Shown here piece after piece: positions 32,005-40,215 of a stretch of DNA of 64,000 nucleotides. Both the position numbers and the translations under genes were made by a program. The stretch covers positions 310,001-374,000 of the forward strand of contig NZ_JANKMS010000003.1 of the NCBI RefSeq assembly GCF_024649945.1, given 5' to 3'. How positions within the stretch are numbered: position 1 is the stretch's first letter; every line of letters starts with the position of its first letter. The notes below the pieces were generated by a model. It was not told the origin of the DNA. It worked only from the letters and a program-made list of their open reading frames with translations, and did no database searches. Origin of the DNA: Flavobacterium panacis. Its GTDB lineage: Bacteria; Bacteroidota; Bacteroidia; Flavobacteriales; Flavobacteriaceae.

Positions 32005-33318
32005 ATGGGAATTTTTAAAATCGAAGGAGGAACTCCTTTAAAAGGAGAAATCACTCCGCAAGGAGCAAAAAATGAGGCATTACAAATTTTATGTGCCGTG
32101 CTGCTGACAGGAGAGAAAGTAAAAATTAATAACATTCCTGATATTATAGACATCAATAAATTAATCACTTTGTTGGGGAATTTAGGGGTGAAAATTCAAC
32201 GTAACGAGCCAGGTTCAATTACCTTTCAGGCTGATGAGGTTAATGTTGGATATTTAGAAACAGAAGCTTTCAAAAAAGAAGGTGGAGCACTTCGTGGTTC
32301 TATTATGATTGTTGGTCCGCTTTTGGCTCGTTTCGGAAAAGGATATATTCCAAAACCGGGTGGAGATAAAATTGGTCGTCGTAGATTAGATACGCACTTT
32401 GAAGGTTTTATCAACCTTGGAGCAAAATTCAGATATAACAGAGAAGATCATTTTTACGGAGTAGAATCTCCAAAAGAAGGATTAACAGGAACAGATATGC
32501 TTTTAGACGAAGCTTCTGTAACTGGAACTGCTAACATTGTTATGGCAGCTGTTTTAGCAAAAGGAACAACTACAGTTTATAACGCTGCTTGTGAGCCTTA
32601 CTTGCAACAGTTATGTAAAATGTTGAACTCTATGGGAGCAAAAATCACTGGAGTTGGTTCTAACTTATTGACTATTGAAGGTGTTGAAAGCCTTGGTGGA
32701 TGTGAGCACAGAATTCTTCCTGATATGATTGAAATCGGTTCTTGGATTGGTCTTGCGGCTATGACAAAAAGCGAAATCACAATCAAAAATGTAAGCTGGG
32801 AAAACTTAGGTTTGATTCCGAATACTTTCAGAAAATTAGGAATTACAATCGAAAAACGTAACGACGATATTTATATTCCAGCTCACAAAGATGGATATGA
32901 AGTAAAAACAGACATTGACGGTTCTATCTTAACGATTGCAGATGCGCCATGGCCAGGATTTACTCCTGACTTATTAAGTATCGTTTTGGTAGTAGCAACA
33001 CAAGCAAAAGGAGACGTTTTAATTCACCAAAAAATGTTCGAAAGCCGTTTATTCTTCGTGGATAAATTGATCGATATGGGAGCAAAAATTATGTTGTGTG
33101 ATCCACACAGAGCTGTGGTTATGGGACATAATTTCGAATCTCAATTGAAAGCAACTACAATGTCTTCTCCAGATATTCGTGCAGGAATCTCATTATTGAT
33201 TGCGGCGCTTTCTGCAAAAGGAACAAGCACCATTCAAAATATTGAACAAATCGACCGTGGATACGAGCGTATCGATGAGCGCTTAAGAGCAATTGGTGCT
33301 AAAATTGTTAGAGCATAA
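32005..33318 (+). CDS. murA: UDP-N-acetylglucosamine 1-carboxyvinyltransferase
   Basis: 437 aa, two inside-out alpha/beta domains of the EPSP synthase fold. It makes the first committed peptidoglycan precursor by adding enolpyruvate from PEP to UDP-GlcNAc. The substrate-binding 'QGAKNEALQ' (Lys22, Asn23) and 'GGALRGSIMIVGPLLARFGK' are present. In the flexible catalytic loop the usual Cys (Cys115 in E. coli, sequence P-G-G-C-x-I-G) is Asp121 here (P-G-G-D-K-I-G). That change keeps activity but removes the thiol that fosfomycin alkylates, as in mycobacterial and chlamydial MurA. It follows DUF493 and DUF4290 on the same strand. Confidence 0.97.
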   Translation: MGIFKIEGGTPLKGEITPQGAKNEALQILCAVLLTGEKVKINNIPDIIDINKLITLLGNLGVKIQRNEPGSITFQADEVNVGYLETEAFKKEGGALRGSIMIVGPLLARFGKGYIPKPGGDKIGRRRLDTHFEGFINLGAKFRYNREDHFYGVESPKEGLTGTDMLLDEASVTGTANIVMAAVLAKGTTTVYNAACEPYLQQLCKMLNSMGAKITGVGSNLLTIEGVESLGGCEHRILPDMIEIGSWIGLAAMTKSEITIKNVSWENLGLIPNTFRKLGITIEKRNDDIYIPAHKDGYEVKTDIDGSILTIADAPWPGFTPDLLSIVLVVATQAKGDVLIHQKMFESRLFFVDKLIDMGAKIMLCDPHRAVVMGHNFESQLKATTMSSPDIRAGISLLIAALSAKGTSTIQNIEQIDRGYERIDERLRAIGAKIVRA

Positions 33319-33326
33319 AAAAGTTA

Positions 33327-33446
33327 GCCACGAATTTCACGAATTACACTAATTTTTAACTTTGAAATTCAATTACACGAACTTGTTTTAAAAATTAGTG
33401 TAATAAAGCACAAAGTTTATTTCGTATAATTTGTGAAATTCGTGGC
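33327..33446. repeat. Inverted repeat of 9-bp words (CACGAATTn)
   Basis: The left arm (33327-33359) holds three 9-bp units: CACGAATTT, CACGAATTA and CACTAATTT. GCCACGAATTTCAC (33327-33340) pairs exactly with 33433-33446, and the next 17 bp (33343-33359) pair exactly with 33388-33404, leaving a 28-bp insert in the right arm. It fills the gap between murA and the CDF gene. Confidence 0.8.
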
Positions 33447-33468
33447 AAAAAAATAAAATGTCCGTTAT

Positions 33469-34347
33469 ATGACAAACGAACAAAAAGCTATAAAAGCTAC
33501 TATTTTTAGTATAGTTGGAAACACCTGCTTAGCCTTGATAAAAGGATTAGCAGGTTTTTTTGGCAATTCTTACGCCTTGATTGCAGATGCAATTGAGTCA
33601 ACTACAGATATATTTTCGTCATTTTTGGTTTTATTCGGAATCAAATATTCTAATAAACCCGCAGATGAAAATCATCCATACGGTCATGGTCGAGCTGAAC
33701 CTTTGATTACTTTTTTGGTTGTTGGGTTTTTAATTACTTCAGCTACTATTATCGGTTACGAAAGTATTTCTAATATTGGAACTTCGCACGAGTTGCCTAA
33801 ATCATGGACATTATACGTTCTAGGAGCTATTATTATCTGGAAAGAATATTCGTTCCGTTTGGTGATGAAAAGAAGTAGACAAACGAATAGTTCTTCTTTA
33901 GCAGCAGATGCTTGGCACCATCGTAGCGACGCAATTACTTCTGTTGCGGCATTTATTGGTATTACGGTTGCGCTACTTATGGGAAAGGGTTACGAATCTG
34001 CAGATGACTGGGCAGCACTTTTTGCAGCATTTTTTATTTTGTACAATAGCTACAAAATTTTCAGACCTGCACTTGGTGAAATCATGGACGAAAATCTTAA
34101 TGACGATTTAGTAGAAGAAATTCGTGTTGTTGCATTAAAAGTTCCAGGGATTTTAGGTACTGAAAAATGTTACATCAGAAAAGCGGGAATGCGTTACCAC
34201 GTTGACCTTCATGCAATAGTTTCGGCTAAAATTTCTGTAAAAGAAGGACACGATCTATCGCATAAATTACAAGATAAATTAAAAGAAGAAATCCCACAGT
34301 TAGGAAATGTCTTGATTCATATTGAACCAGATGATTATCATTGTTAG
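33469..34347 (+). CDS. Cation diffusion facilitator (CDF) metal transporter
   Basis: 292 aa. About six membrane helices (12-205) with the metal-site residues: Asp in 'DAIESTTDIFSS' (helix 2), 'HPYGHGRAEPL' in the loop and the H-x-x-x-D of helix 5 in 'ADAWHHRSDAITS'. The C-terminal cytoplasmic domain (about 210-292) contains 'RYHVDLHAIVSA' and a late H-I-E-P-D-D. It should export Zn2+ or Fe2+ in exchange for protons, like FieF. The metal cannot be fixed from these motifs. The stop codon is directly followed by a long inverted repeat shared with the convergent DUF5686 gene. Confidence 0.93.
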   Translation: MTNEQKAIKATIFSIVGNTCLALIKGLAGFFGNSYALIADAIESTTDIFSSFLVLFGIKYSNKPADENHPYGHGRAEPLITFLVVGFLITSATIIGYESISNIGTSHELPKSWTLYVLGAIIIWKEYSFRLVMKRSRQTNSSSLAADAWHHRSDAITSVAAFIGITVALLMGKGYESADDWAALFAAFFILYNSYKIFRPALGEIMDENLNDDLVEEIRVVALKVPGILGTEKCYIRKAGMRYHVDLHAIVSAKISVKEGHDLSHKLQDKLKEEIPQLGNVLIHIEPDDYHC

Positions 34348-34597
34348 AGGTTCAAAGTAACAAAGTAACAAAGGGACAAAGGGACAAAGGTTCTGAGAAA
34401 TTAAGTTTTTTTTCCTTTTGAAAAAAATCACATTTTTGTCAGGCTGATTGAAGTCGAAGCCTGCGTAAAGAAAATCAAATTTAAAAAAATCCGCTTAAAT
34501 CTGTAAAATCTGCGTGAAACCAGACATAAAGATTTAAGCGGCTTTTTTATAAGACAGTAATAACTTTGTCCCTTTGTTACTTTGTTACTTTGAACCT
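34348..34597. repeat. Stop-to-stop 34-bp perfect inverted repeat of CAAAGnnn octamers
   Basis: The left arm starts on the base after the CDF stop and runs to 34381; the right arm (34564-34597) is its exact 34-bp reverse complement and ends on the first base of the DUF5686 stop codon. The arms are octamers CAAAGTAA and CAAAGGGA (five units on the left, to 34392). Nested inside are a CAGGCT...GCCTG hairpin (about 34440-34463) and a perfect 12-bp hairpin CCGCTTAAATCT (34491-34502) with 34530-34541 followed by T6. So the whole 249-bp convergent gap is repeat. Confidence 0.9.
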
Positions 34598-37086
34598 TAG
34601 TCTAATACATTCAAAATCTTCACTCCAAACACAACTCCATTTTGCTGTATGCCGCTTTGGTAAGAATGCACATAGTCAACACGGAATAATTTGAATTTCC
34701 CGAAACCTAAATTGTCTAAACCAACCGTAAATTCAGAATAAGGTTTTTTGTCTGGAATAGCTAGAGAATGAAATCCCAAGTTAAGAGTTGATTTTAAAAG
34801 ATTTAAAAGAGGAATTTTATTCATAATAAAACCAGTGTCATTGTATTCAGAATGCAATTCAAAATAACTGTCGTTGGTGCTGTTTGTATAGTACGGCATT
34901 AAATTGAAAACATTTAAGTAACGACTGCTTGTTCCAATATGTGTTTGGTTTCCGTTAAAATGTCTGTAGTCTATAAACGAAATATTCTCTGCATTAAAGA
35001 ACTTTCCAGCTCTAAAATTTGTTCCGAGAACTCCTTTGTTATTTAAAGATAAATCATATTGAATAGAAGCGCCAATTCTTTCATATTCATATTTCTTTTC
35101 GCTTGCAGCAAAAGCTTTTTCAAAGGCTAAATAGATGGTTGGATACTTGTCATCTTTAAAATTATATCTTCCGTCTGGTCTCGAAATATATTTATTTCCA
35201 AAGTTAATTTTGGTTGTTACAAGAGCTTTAAATAAATGATGTTGATCAAAAGCAGGATTTGTAAAATCATTTGGCGCCAAAGGATTATTAGAACTATAAA
35301 GATCGTCTCTTTTAAAGAAGGAATAATCTGTTGTATTAAAAAGAGGTTTTCGTTGTTCGTAGCTTACTCTTCCAGTAAGATTTATTCCGTTTGCAATGTC
35401 TTGACCATAATTAATTTGAGCAAATTCTAAATTGTACAATTTCATATAATTGTCTTTAAAGAATAAAGAACTTATAGAATTGACCAATTTACTGATTGGT
35501 TCAGCATTGTTAAATTGCGCTGTTTTGGTTCCTCCAGATCCCCAAATTGTGGCATAATTGGTAGTGTTGAAACGATGACTGAATTCTCCCGTAACTCTAA
35601 AACGTTCATCAGAGAATCCGTAATTGAAAGTAGTACTTATGGAAGTACTTTTTCCTTCTTCTTCATTCCATTTTCTAAAAGAAAAACCAGAATCCAGATT
35701 AAAACCTTGAACGGTATTGAAACTCAAAGAAGTAATATTTAAAAGGCCTTTATAGTCAAAAGCATATTTTTTAAAAGTGTTTTTATAATCATAACCCATT
35801 AAAATATCCCAAACTTTAAACTTGTTGTTTTTGGCGTCAATTGAATCGGTATATTTTTTTGATTTCCTAATGGTTTGAAGACTGTCTTTTTTAGCGTAAT
35901 CGTTGCTTTCTTCAAGTGTTAAAGGAATTGGACGAATTTCATTCCAAAAAGCATCATCTTTTTTATTGGCATTGAAATCAAAAGCTACAAGTTCGTTTCC
36001 AAAAGTTTTCTTTTCAAATGAGGCAGGAAATTCATAATTAGAATAAACATAATTGAAATTTCCGGAGAACTTTATTCCGAAAAATCCAGCAGTAAAAGAA
36101 AGTGTTTGTGCGTTTTTGGACCAGATTTTATTTTTGACATTATAACTGAAACTCTGTTTTAGATTCATTGATTCAGTAAATTCGTTTTTCATTCGATATC
36201 CTTTTATTTCTAAATCGATGGCATAAATAGCAAAACTATCGTCTACAATATAAATATAACCTTCAAAAACAGGTTCTTTGTCACGTCTCGGAATTACTTT
36301 AATTTTATAAATCTGCTGTTTATTATCATCGTAAAAACTGCTTTCCAATTTGTATTTATAATAACTAAAAGCATTGTCTGCGATAGGAGAGATGAGTTTT
36401 ACATCAAAATCCAAAGTATTATCATAAAAGTCATAATTTGATAATGCGGCTGTATTATAACTGTAACCACGGTTGTTTCCAGAAACTTTAGAAGCAATAA
36501 TATTTTCTTTAAACTTGTTTGGTTTTTCAAGGCTGATCTTAGAGATTGTTTCGGATAAATATAAAATACCTGTTCCTGTCGAATCTAAATTAGACGCCAT
36601 ATCGGGACCAAGATCTACTTTTTGGCCCAAGATTTTTTTAGGAAGATCTTTTACTTTAAACATTCCTTTAGAGTAAAAATCGGCAGTATAACGTCCTGTT
36701 TTTTCTGAGTTTTCTTTTTTGTTTGCAATGGCGCTTTTTATAATAGCGTTTGCAGGATTATTTTTAGGATCAATCACCACTTCATTCAGATCAAAACTCT
36801 CTTCTTGAAGTTTGATGTCTAAAGTGATGGTTTTAGATTCAGAACCAACGGTTATTTTCTGAGTTTTAAAACCTAAATATTGAAAAATGATTTTGTTTTT
36901 TCCAATCTCTTTGACGTTTAATTGATATTTTCCCTGCTCATTTGAGGTTGTACCAGCATATGTGTTTTCTTCAAAAACCGATACAAAAGGCAGTGGATTT
37001 CCCTTATCATCTGTGATCGTTCCTTTGATCTGAGCAAAGTTTGAAAGTGAAAAAAATAGAAAGGCAACTAAAATAAAGTTTCTCAT
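34597..37086 (-). CDS. DUF5686 outer-membrane protein with carboxypeptidase-like domain
   Basis: 829 aa. A signal peptide ends at F-A-Q19 and is followed by a carboxypeptidase-regulatory-like domain (about 20-105: 'IKGTITDDKGNPLPFVSVFE', 'GTTSNEQGKYQLNVKEIGKN'). The remaining 700 residues match the DUF5686 pattern with many amphipathic strands rich in Tyr, Phe and Asn, ending in 'VVFGVKILNVLD', which suggests a membrane beta-barrel. There is no TonB plug. Members are common in Bacteroidota; the transported ligand is unknown. It ends in the 34-bp inverted repeat and has a small repeat upstream. Confidence 0.9.
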   Translation of the reverse strand: MRNFILVAFLFFSLSNFAQIKGTITDDKGNPLPFVSVFEENTYAGTTSNEQGKYQLNVKEIGKNKIIFQYLGFKTQKITVGSESKTITLDIKLQEESFDLNEVVIDPKNNPANAIIKSAIANKKENSEKTGRYTADFYSKGMFKVKDLPKKILGQKVDLGPDMASNLDSTGTGILYLSETISKISLEKPNKFKENIIASKVSGNNRGYSYNTAALSNYDFYDNTLDFDVKLISPIADNAFSYYKYKLESSFYDDNKQQIYKIKVIPRRDKEPVFEGYIYIVDDSFAIYAIDLEIKGYRMKNEFTESMNLKQSFSYNVKNKIWSKNAQTLSFTAGFFGIKFSGNFNYVYSNYEFPASFEKKTFGNELVAFDFNANKKDDAFWNEIRPIPLTLEESNDYAKKDSLQTIRKSKKYTDSIDAKNNKFKVWDILMGYDYKNTFKKYAFDYKGLLNITSLSFNTVQGFNLDSGFSFRKWNEEEGKSTSISTTFNYGFSDERFRVTGEFSHRFNTTNYATIWGSGGTKTAQFNNAEPISKLVNSISSLFFKDNYMKLYNLEFAQINYGQDIANGINLTGRVSYEQRKPLFNTTDYSFFKRDDLYSSNNPLAPNDFTNPAFDQHHLFKALVTTKINFGNKYISRPDGRYNFKDDKYPTIYLAFEKAFAASEKKYEYERIGASIQYDLSLNNKGVLGTNFRAGKFFNAENISFIDYRHFNGNQTHIGTSSRYLNVFNLMPYYTNSTNDSYFELHSEYNDTGFIMNKIPLLNLLKSTLNLGFHSLAIPDKKPYSEFTVGLDNLGFGKFKLFRVDYVHSYQSGIQQNGVVFGVKILNVLD

Positions 37087-37210
37087 GTAAGATGTTGTAT
37101 CTTACAAAAATAGAATAAGTTAAATCTGAGCTTACTAATAAAATGTTAAATTATGAATGGCTTATTTGAGTTGAATTTACTAATAATAAATGTGCAATGA
37201 TTTTTTATTT

Positions 37211-37287
37211 CTCGCAGATTTGGCAGATTTTTTTCTTGGATTTTTTTGTCTTTAAAGATAATCTACTTGATCTGTAAAATCTGCGAG
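37211..37287. repeat. Inverted repeat of CTCGCAGATTT words
   Basis: CTCGCAGATTT at 37211-37221 pairs exactly with AAATCTGCGAG at 37277-37287. The right arm continues as ATCTGTAAAATCTGCG, with ATCTG spaced 9 bp apart, the same words as at about 2785-2835 and 34498-34514. It lies between the DUF5686 start and the aroQ stop. Confidence 0.65.
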
Positions 37288-37317
37288 AGGATATGAATCT
37301 TTATTCAATTCAAAATA

Positions 37318-37731
37318 TTACAAAAAAGATTGAATTGCCAGTTCGTAACTTTTAAGTCCAAAACCTAAAATAACGCCTTTTGCATTTCCAGATAAATACG
37401 ATTGATGTCTAAAACTTTCTCGCGCATAAGTATTAGAAATATGAACTTCTATAACTGGAGTTGTAATGGCTTTCATAGCATCGCCCAAGCCAATAGAGGT
37501 ATGAGTATAAGCGCCGGCATTCAGAATAATTCCATCAAATGAAAAACCAACTTCCTGAATTTTTCCAATCAATTCTCCTTCAATATTGCTTTGATAATAA
37601 GAAAGTTCAACATTTGGAAATTTTGCTTTCAACGTTTCAAAATAGTCTTCAAAAGTTTGACTTCCGTAAACTTCAGGTTCTCTTTTTCCTAGAAGATTCA
37701 AATTAGGGCCGTTGATAATGCAGATTTTCAT
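37318..37731 (-). CDS. aroQ: 3-dehydroquinate dehydratase, type II
   Basis: 137 aa, slightly short but complete. 'INGPNLNLLGKREPEVYGSQ' is the type II signature with the catalytic Tyr, Arg and Asn region; 'NAGAYTHTSIGLGDAM' and 'EVHISNTYARESFRHQS' supply the His and Arg of the dehydroquinate site. It removes water from 3-dehydroquinate in the shikimate pathway and works as a dodecamer. No other aro gene is next to it. An AT-rich gap with a GCAATT hexamer run lies upstream. Confidence 0.95.
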   Translation of the reverse strand: MKICIINGPNLNLLGKREPEVYGSQTFEDYFETLKAKFPNVELSYYQSNIEGELIGKIQEVGFSFDGIILNAGAYTHTSIGLGDAMKAITTPVIEVHISNTYARESFRHQSYLSGNAKGVILGFGLKSYELAIQSFL

Positions 37732-37820
37732 ATTTAATATTATTATTTTAGATTTTAATTAGGTATTGCCATTGTTATTGATTTTTGCAATTGCAATTGC
37801 AATTGTACTTTGTAAAAATA

Positions 37821-37852
37821 AAAAAACCGCTCTAATTAATAGAGCGGTTTTT
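37821..37852 (-). terminator. Terminator of the beta-barrel gene at 37874
   Basis: On the minus strand CCGCTCT pairs with AGAGCGG around a 7-nt ATTAATT loop and is followed by six or more T. The A tract on the other side would also let it act on the plus strand. Confidence 0.85.
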
Positions 37853-37873
37853 GTAAAAGTATGTGATATTCTT

Positions 37874-38434
37874 TTAGAACATGTATCCAGCTGAAAGTTG
37901 GAATACAGAGTTTTTGAAATCTGCATTTTCTGAAATTTCTGTCAAACCAATTCCGTAACGAGCCTGAACAAAAAGGCCTCCAACAACTTTTAATCCTAAA
38001 CCTGCATTAAGAGAGAAGTCAAATGTTTTTGGATCAGCAACGTCAAATTCTTTTTTATTGCTTACAAGGAAAGAAGCTTGTGGACCAAGTTCTAAACTTA
38101 AAGATTTAGTCATGTAAATTTTTGCCATTACTGGAATAGCAATATATCCCATTTCGTTTTTAAATTCTGATAAAGCATTTTTATAAGTAGCTCCTTGTGT
38201 AGTATACAAAAGCTCTGGTTGGATAGAGAATTTTTCTAACAATTTAAGTTCAGCTACAAGACCTGCGTGGTAACTTGTAATACCTTCTTTGTCAACTGAA
38301 ATTCCATCAAAGTCAGAACCTCCAGTTTGATTAGCAAAGTTAACCCCAGCTTTTACCCCGATTTGTACAAATTGGGCACTCATTGTTGCTGATGTTGCAA
38401 GGAACAATACAGCGGCTACAATTATTTTTTTCAT
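37874..38434 (-). CDS. Small outer-membrane beta-barrel protein (porin family)
   Basis: 186 aa with a signal peptide (MKKIIVAAVLFLATSATMSA). The body is an eight-strand barrel of the OmpA-like/OMP_b-brl_2 kind: 'QIGVKAGVNFANQTGG', 'HAGLVAELKLLEKFSIQPEL', 'GYIAIPVMAKIYMTKSLSLE', 'LGPQASFLVSNKK', ending in 'FQLSAGYMF' with the C-terminal Phe. It is closely similar to the genes at 39486 and 40866 but lies on the other strand, divergent from them. Specific function is unknown; such proteins are abundant envelope components. Confidence 0.88.
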   Translation of the reverse strand: MKKIIVAAVLFLATSATMSAQFVQIGVKAGVNFANQTGGSDFDGISVDKEGITSYHAGLVAELKLLEKFSIQPELLYTTQGATYKNALSEFKNEMGYIAIPVMAKIYMTKSLSLELGPQASFLVSNKKEFDVADPKTFDFSLNAGLGLKVVGGLFVQARYGIGLTEISENADFKNSVFQLSAGYMF

Positions 38435-38719
38435 AAAATGTTTTTTTTAAATTTTTGGTATTTAAATATTATTCTAAAGTTCAAAACTACATATTTAGCA
38501 TTTTATTGCATTATATTTTGGATTAAATAATTAATAAAATTCCCACTATAAATGATTTTTTAAGTACTTAAACGATGATTTTTGTAAATATAGTGTTGAT
38601 TTTCAGACTCTTTTTTGATGGAAAAAATATGTCTTATTTTGATATTTTTTAAACTTCTGGTGTGTTATTGTTTGTAAGTCTAATCTTAGTTTTGGCATCA
38701 GTAATTAAAAAATATAAAC

Positions 38720-39280
38720 ATGAAAAAAATTGTTTTAGCTGCTATTGCAGTAATGGCTTTTGGTTTTGCTAATGCGCAAACAGGAGGATTTTCTAAAGGA
38801 GATGTATTTGTTTCTGGAGCATTTAGTGTAGATTCTCATAAAACAGGTGATGCTAAATCAAATAACTTTACTCTTGTTCCTAGTGTAGGTTATTTTGTGT
38901 CTGAAAACATTGCTATTGGGGCAAAATTAGGTTTTGGTTCATCAAAAATGGGTGATGATAAAACTAATGACTTTACAGTTGGTGCATTTGGTAGATATTA
39001 CTTTACTCCTGCTTCTCAATTTTCAGTTTATGGTCAAGCTGGTTTAGATTTTACTAATTCAAAAAGTAAGCCTGGTGATTACAAAGAAAACGAAATTGGA
39101 GCTAATGTTGGTTTAGGTTTAAGCTATTTCTTATCTAGCCATTTCGCGATCGAAGCTACTTGGCTTGGTTTAGGATATAGTGTAAACAATAATGGAGGTC
39201 ACGATGCTGAAAAAACAAATAGTTTTGGTTTTGGTACTGATTTACGTGACGTAAGTTTCGGAGTAATTTACAAATTTTAA
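38720..39280 (+). CDS. Outer-membrane beta-barrel protein, first of a tandem run
   Basis: 186 aa. The signal peptide MKKIVLAAIAVMAFGFANAQ is nearly the same as in the next three genes. The mature chain has the OmpW/OMP_b-brl pattern ('SVGYFVSENIAIGAKLGFGS', 'FAIEATWLGLGYSVNN') and ends 'VSFGVIYKF'. It differs in its middle from the other paralogues and lacks the 'IQPE' strand, so it belongs to a sister subgroup. A 285-bp AT-rich divergent region separates it from the minus-strand paralogue at 37874; apart from likely promoters I see nothing in it. A terminator follows. Confidence 0.88.
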   Translation: MKKIVLAAIAVMAFGFANAQTGGFSKGDVFVSGAFSVDSHKTGDAKSNNFTLVPSVGYFVSENIAIGAKLGFGSSKMGDDKTNDFTVGAFGRYYFTPASQFSVYGQAGLDFTNSKSKPGDYKENEIGANVGLGLSYFLSSHFAIEATWLGLGYSVNNNGGHDAEKTNSFGFGTDLRDVSFGVIYKF

Positions 39281-39304
39281 TAAAAAAGTTTAAGTTAGTT
39301 TTTT

Positions 39305-39332
39305 AGCCTTTCCAATTTTAGAAAGGCTTTTT
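39305..39332 (+). terminator. Terminator after the first tandem barrel gene
   Basis: AGCCTTTC pairs with GAAAGGCT around an 8-nt loop and is followed by a run of T. Each gene of the run has its own terminator of this kind. Confidence 0.85.
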
Positions 39333-39485
39333 TATTTCTGTTTTTGATAAGTTTTATCAGGAATTAATTGCTATTTAACAATTTATATACTTGTTACTAT
39401 TTTATTTGTTAAATTCCAAATTAGTTTTTATGAAGAATATTTTTATATTTGATATGAAAATTAATTTAACCCAAAACAAATTAGA

Positions 39486-40055
39486 ATGAAAAAAATAATT
39501 TTATCAGCCATTGCAATTATGGCTTTTGCATTTACAAATGCTCAGGAAACAAGGTTTGGAGTAAAAGGAGGTCTTAACCTAACTACTTTTGCTGGAGGAA
39601 ATTATTGGGATGCTAAATCTCTTGTTGGTGCTCATGTTGGAGGTTTTGCTGAAATTAAAGTTATAGAAAGATTAGCAATTCAACCCGAAGTATTGTTCTC
39701 AATGCAAGGTGCAAAACTGGATGATTTAAATGTGGATGCAAAATTAAATTATATCAACGTACCAGTTTTAGCGAAATTTTTCATTACGAAACAATGGACA
39801 GTAGAAGCAGGTCCTCAAATTGGATTCTTAGTTTCTGCTAAAGTAGATGGAGAAGATGCTAAAGATGGATATAAATCAACTGATTTTGGTTTTAACTTCG
39901 GAGGTGGATACAATTTTACAGACAACCTTTCTGTAAATCTTCGTTACACTGTGGGTGTGTCTAATATAGCAGACTATAATGCTGAAGATTTTGATCAATA
40001 TTTTGATAGTCCAAAAAATAGTGTTTTAGCACTTTCATTAGCTTACAAGTTTTAA
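39486..40055 (+). CDS. Outer-membrane beta-barrel protein, second of the tandem run
   Basis: 189 aa with signal MKKIILSAIAIMAFAFTNAQ. The strands 'RFGVKGGLNLTTFAGG', 'HVGGFAEIKVIERLAIQPEV', 'YINVPVLAKFFITKQWTVEA' and 'GPQIGFLVSAK' match the porin-family proteins at 37874 and 40866 closely, and it ends in K-F. The 5' region carries TATATTTG (39444-39451) and an AACCCAAAACAAAT leader shared with the next gene, so the upstream region was duplicated together with the coding part. Confidence 0.9.
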   Translation: MKKIILSAIAIMAFAFTNAQETRFGVKGGLNLTTFAGGNYWDAKSLVGAHVGGFAEIKVIERLAIQPEVLFSMQGAKLDDLNVDAKLNYINVPVLAKFFITKQWTVEAGPQIGFLVSAKVDGEDAKDGYKSTDFGFNFGGGYNFTDNLSVNLRYTVGVSNIADYNAEDFDQYFDSPKNSVLALSLAYKF

Positions 40056-40083
40056 GTTTTTGATTTATAAATATTTAAAAAAG

Positions 40084-40111
40084 ACCTTCCACAAAATGGA
40101 AGGTTTTTTTA
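40084..40111 (+). terminator. Terminator after the second tandem barrel gene
   Basis: ACCTTCC and GGAAGGT form the stem around ACAAAAT and are followed by seven T. It ends the transcript before the next gene's own promoter. Confidence 0.88.
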
Positions 40112-40155
40112 TTTCATTTTCTAAATAGTAGTATTTTATCTGTTAAATAAATTAC

Positions 40156-40185
40156 TTGTATTTAATAAGTATATTTTTATATTTG
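40156..40185 (+). promoter_or_regulatory. Bacteroidota-type promoter of the third barrel gene
   Basis: TTG at 40156-40158 and TATATTTG at 40178-40185 are separated by 19 bp, the normal -33/-7 spacing. A similar TATTTTTATATTTG block occurs before the genes at 39486 and 40866. Confidence 0.75.
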
Positions 40186-40215
40186 GCGAAAATTATTTAA
40201 CCCAAAACAAATAAA

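Noticed and set aside
38435..38719. Possible small gene or RNA in the divergent gap between barrel genes
   Set aside because: The region is AT-rich without a supported frame, stable stem or clear repeat; it most likely holds only promoters.
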